DNA of 7,431 nt. Origin: an uncultured Erysipelotrichaceae bacterium. Lineage in GTDB: Bacteria > Bacillota_I > Bacilli_A > Erysipelotrichales > Erysipelotrichaceae. Each line of letters starts with the position of its first letter. The first letter of the stretch is position 1. Location: the NCBI GenBank assembly GCA_902784015.1, contig CACZTC010000176.1, positions 1 through 7,431 on the forward strand, given 5' to 3'. Positions 6,176 to 7,431 of this stretch are shown here, piece by piece. The translations under genes and the position numbers were made by a program. The notes beneath the pieces were generated by a model. The model saw only the letters and a program-made list of their open reading frames with translations. It ran no database searches and was not told the DNA's origin.

Positions 6176-7431
6176 ATGAATAAAACAATAAAAATAATTT
6201 TTCATTATTTTGTAGTATTCATGCTTATGGTGGGCTTAACTTCTTCCAAAATGTCATCAATATATGCGGAAGATACTGCTGCTAATAAGCCTTCTATAAA
6301 AAATACAATAGCGAAAGTCAATGATACGACAGGATCTTATGAACTTGCTGCTGCGGAAGAGGCTACAATGAGCGATATTGTAGAACTTATAAATTTAGAA
6401 GCAGGAAAGACTTATTATATTCTTTTATTTATTTATAAAGATGGTGTGCAATTTGCTGATTCTGGAATGGTAGCTGTTACTAGTGAAGAGACTACTAAAA
6501 CAGTTACTTTCTCTAAAAAGATTACAGAAGCTGGCACTTATACGATAAAAACAGAATTATCTATAGATGGTGAGGTTATCGATAGTCATAATGCTTCATT
6601 AGATGATGCAAATGAAACAGTAGTAGTTACATATAAAGAAGATGAACCAACTATTTATGTAAGTGTTACAAAAGAATTTAGAGATGGCGTTGAAAAGATT
6701 CCTGTTACTATTAAGCTTTTACGCAATGGTGAAGCTATTAAAGAAATAGAATTATCAGATTCAAATAATTGGGAGTATACTTGGACTAATCTTCCTAAAT
6801 TAGATAATGATGGTAATGAATATGAATATGAATTAGAAGAAGTGGAGCCTGAAGGATATACATTAGTTGAAAATGGTCGATCTTTTGATGACGATGGCAA
6901 TCTTTCAGCTGTATTCATTAATGATATAGATGATACATATGACTCAAATCCAATCACTGTGAATGTCACTAAGTTATGGGTAGGCCCAGAAGGTGATTCA
7001 GTTCAAGTTCAATTAATAAGACGGGATATTCAAACTGATGAATTTGAAATGTGCGGGGATCCTGTTGTTATTACTAAGGAAATGGGTTGGAAATATACAT
7101 GGACTGATTTAGAGCCTAATTATTATTATGATGTTGATGAAATACCAACCGAAGGATATGCATTATCTTATATCCATTCATCTGCTGAAGGTAGTAATTA
7201 TAATATTGAGCTGACAAATTCAAAAGTATATCCAATTAGAATTAGTAAAACTGATTCAAGTGGTAAAGCAGTTGAAAAAGCTCATATTGTTTTAAATTAT
7301 ATCGATGAAAAATTTGATTTAGGTCCACTTCTTGTTAATGAATGGGATTCTACTAATGAAGCTTTTGAAATAGAATTAATTCCAGGAAAATTCAATTTAG
7401 AAGAAACATCTTCTCCTGAAGGTTATAAAAA
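6176..7431 (+). CDS. Secreted multi-domain surface protein (VaFE/TQ-like, Cna_B x2, SpaA-like), 3' end beyond window
   Basis: The first 418 residues of a probable cell-wall adhesin or pilin-like protein are present with no stop before the right edge. Residues 1-31 form a Sec signal peptide (Lys3/Lys6, hydrophobic 7-22, likely cut after IYA31). Residues 39-152 resemble a VaFE/TQ ester domain: PSIKNT, DIVELINLEAGKTY, AGTYTIKTEL and SHNASLDDANETV. Two Cna_B domains follow. The first (160-250) has Lys166, Glu222 and Asn249; the second (260-348) has Lys266, Glu322 and Asn348. Each triad sits where the isopeptide Lys, catalytic Glu and Asn are found in the family. From 352 a SpaA-like domain begins (IRISKTDSSGKAVEKA, later FNLEETSSPEGY) and is cut by the window. 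Any LPXTG anchor would lie downstream. ATG 6176 is supported by AGGGAG 6161-6166 and by the signal peptide starting there. The single Cys293 is unusual for an exported Gram-positive protein. Confidence 0.88.
   Translation, partial: MNKTIKIIFHYFVVFMLMVGLTSSKMSSIYAEDTAANKPSIKNTIAKVNDTTGSYELAAAEEATMSDIVELINLEAGKTYYILLFIYKDGVQFADSGMVAVTSEETTKTVTFSKKITEAGTYTIKTELSIDGEVIDSHNASLDDANETVVVTYKEDEPTIYVSVTKEFRDGVEKIPVTIKLLRNGEAIKEIELSDSNNWEYTWTNLPKLDNDGNEYEYELEEVEPEGYTLVENGRSFDDDGNLSAVFINDIDDTYDSNPITVNVTKLWVGPEGDSVQVQLIRRDIQTDEFEMCGDPVVITKEMGWKYTWTDLEPNYYYDVDEIPTEGYALSYIHSSAEGSNYNIELTNSKVYPIRISKTDSSGKAVEKAHIVLNYIDEKFDLGPLLVNEWDSTNEAFEIELIPGKFNLEETSSPEGYK

Noticed and set aside
6141..6179. A 12-codon ATG frame with an AGAGGTG ribosome-binding-like site, whose TGA overlaps the surface-protein ATG (ATGA), suggesting a leader peptide.
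   Set aside because: Its ATG lies upstream of the transcript start predicted from TATAAT 6133-6138, and its binding site overlaps the promoter, so it would not be in the mRNA. It would need a different, unseen promoter.
7223..7252. KVYPIRI near the SpaA-like domain, considered as a sortase pilin motif (VYPKN type).
   Set aside because: The Pro is followed by Ile-Arg rather than Lys-Asn, and the segment reads better as the linker and first strand of the SpaA-like domain. Pilin status is left open.
1..7431. CRISPR arrays, tRNA or rRNA genes, insertion sequences or attachment sites.
   Set aside because: No regularly spaced DNA repeats, cloverleaf-like segments, transposase-like proteins or terminal inverted repeats were seen. 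Gaps between genes are at most about 125 nt and are explained by terminators and promoters.

Overview
This is an AT-rich window whose genes all lie on the + strand. It looks like chromosomal DNA from a low-GC Gram-positive bacterium (Bacillota). The grounds are strong AGGAGG-type ribosome binding sites, U-tailed intrinsic terminators, an A/T-biased codon choice, and a secreted multi-domain adhesin of the Cna_B type. I cannot place it below phylum. All Trp codons I read are TGG and one gene stops at TGA, so nothing calls for an alternative genetic code.

Region 1 (1-4819) is the 3' part of a peptide-type ABC import operon. It holds the C-terminal 186 residues of an extracellular solute-binding protein, then OppB/DppB and OppC/DppC permeases, then OppD/DppD and OppF/DppF ATPases, and last an 86-residue membrane protein I do not recognise. 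The four transporter genes are tightly packed, and oppD and oppF overlap by 8 nt. A long hairpin sits in the only sizeable gap, between the binding protein and oppB, where it could give more binding-protein mRNA than permease mRNA. A strong terminator that includes the stop codon of the 86-residue gene closes the operon. Solute-binding protein, two permeases and two ATPases form one complete importer; the substrate (oligo- or dipeptide, or another small solute) cannot be fixed from the sequence.

Region 2 (4818-6095) is a single gene with its own promoter-like sequence and terminator. It encodes a 389-residue, all-helical membrane protein made of repeated two-helix units that resemble the conserved TM helix repeats of CmpX-like, MscS-associated proteins. 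It ends just after a glycine-rich, pore-like helix and has no MscS beta-domain.

Region 3 (6133-7431) starts with an extended -10 promoter-like site. It encodes the first 418 residues of a secreted surface protein: signal peptide, a VaFE/TQ-ester-like domain, two Cna_B domains with apparent Lys-Glu-Asn isopeptide triads, and the start of a SpaA-like domain that runs off the right edge.

Most of the window is conventional. The points most worth a second look are the small operon-end membrane protein, the Gln-to-Glu change at the presumed ester-bond position of the adhesin, the beta-domain-less repeat channel-like protein, and the matched C-terminal cysteine clusters of the two ATPases. I did not find a clearly new multi-gene system.
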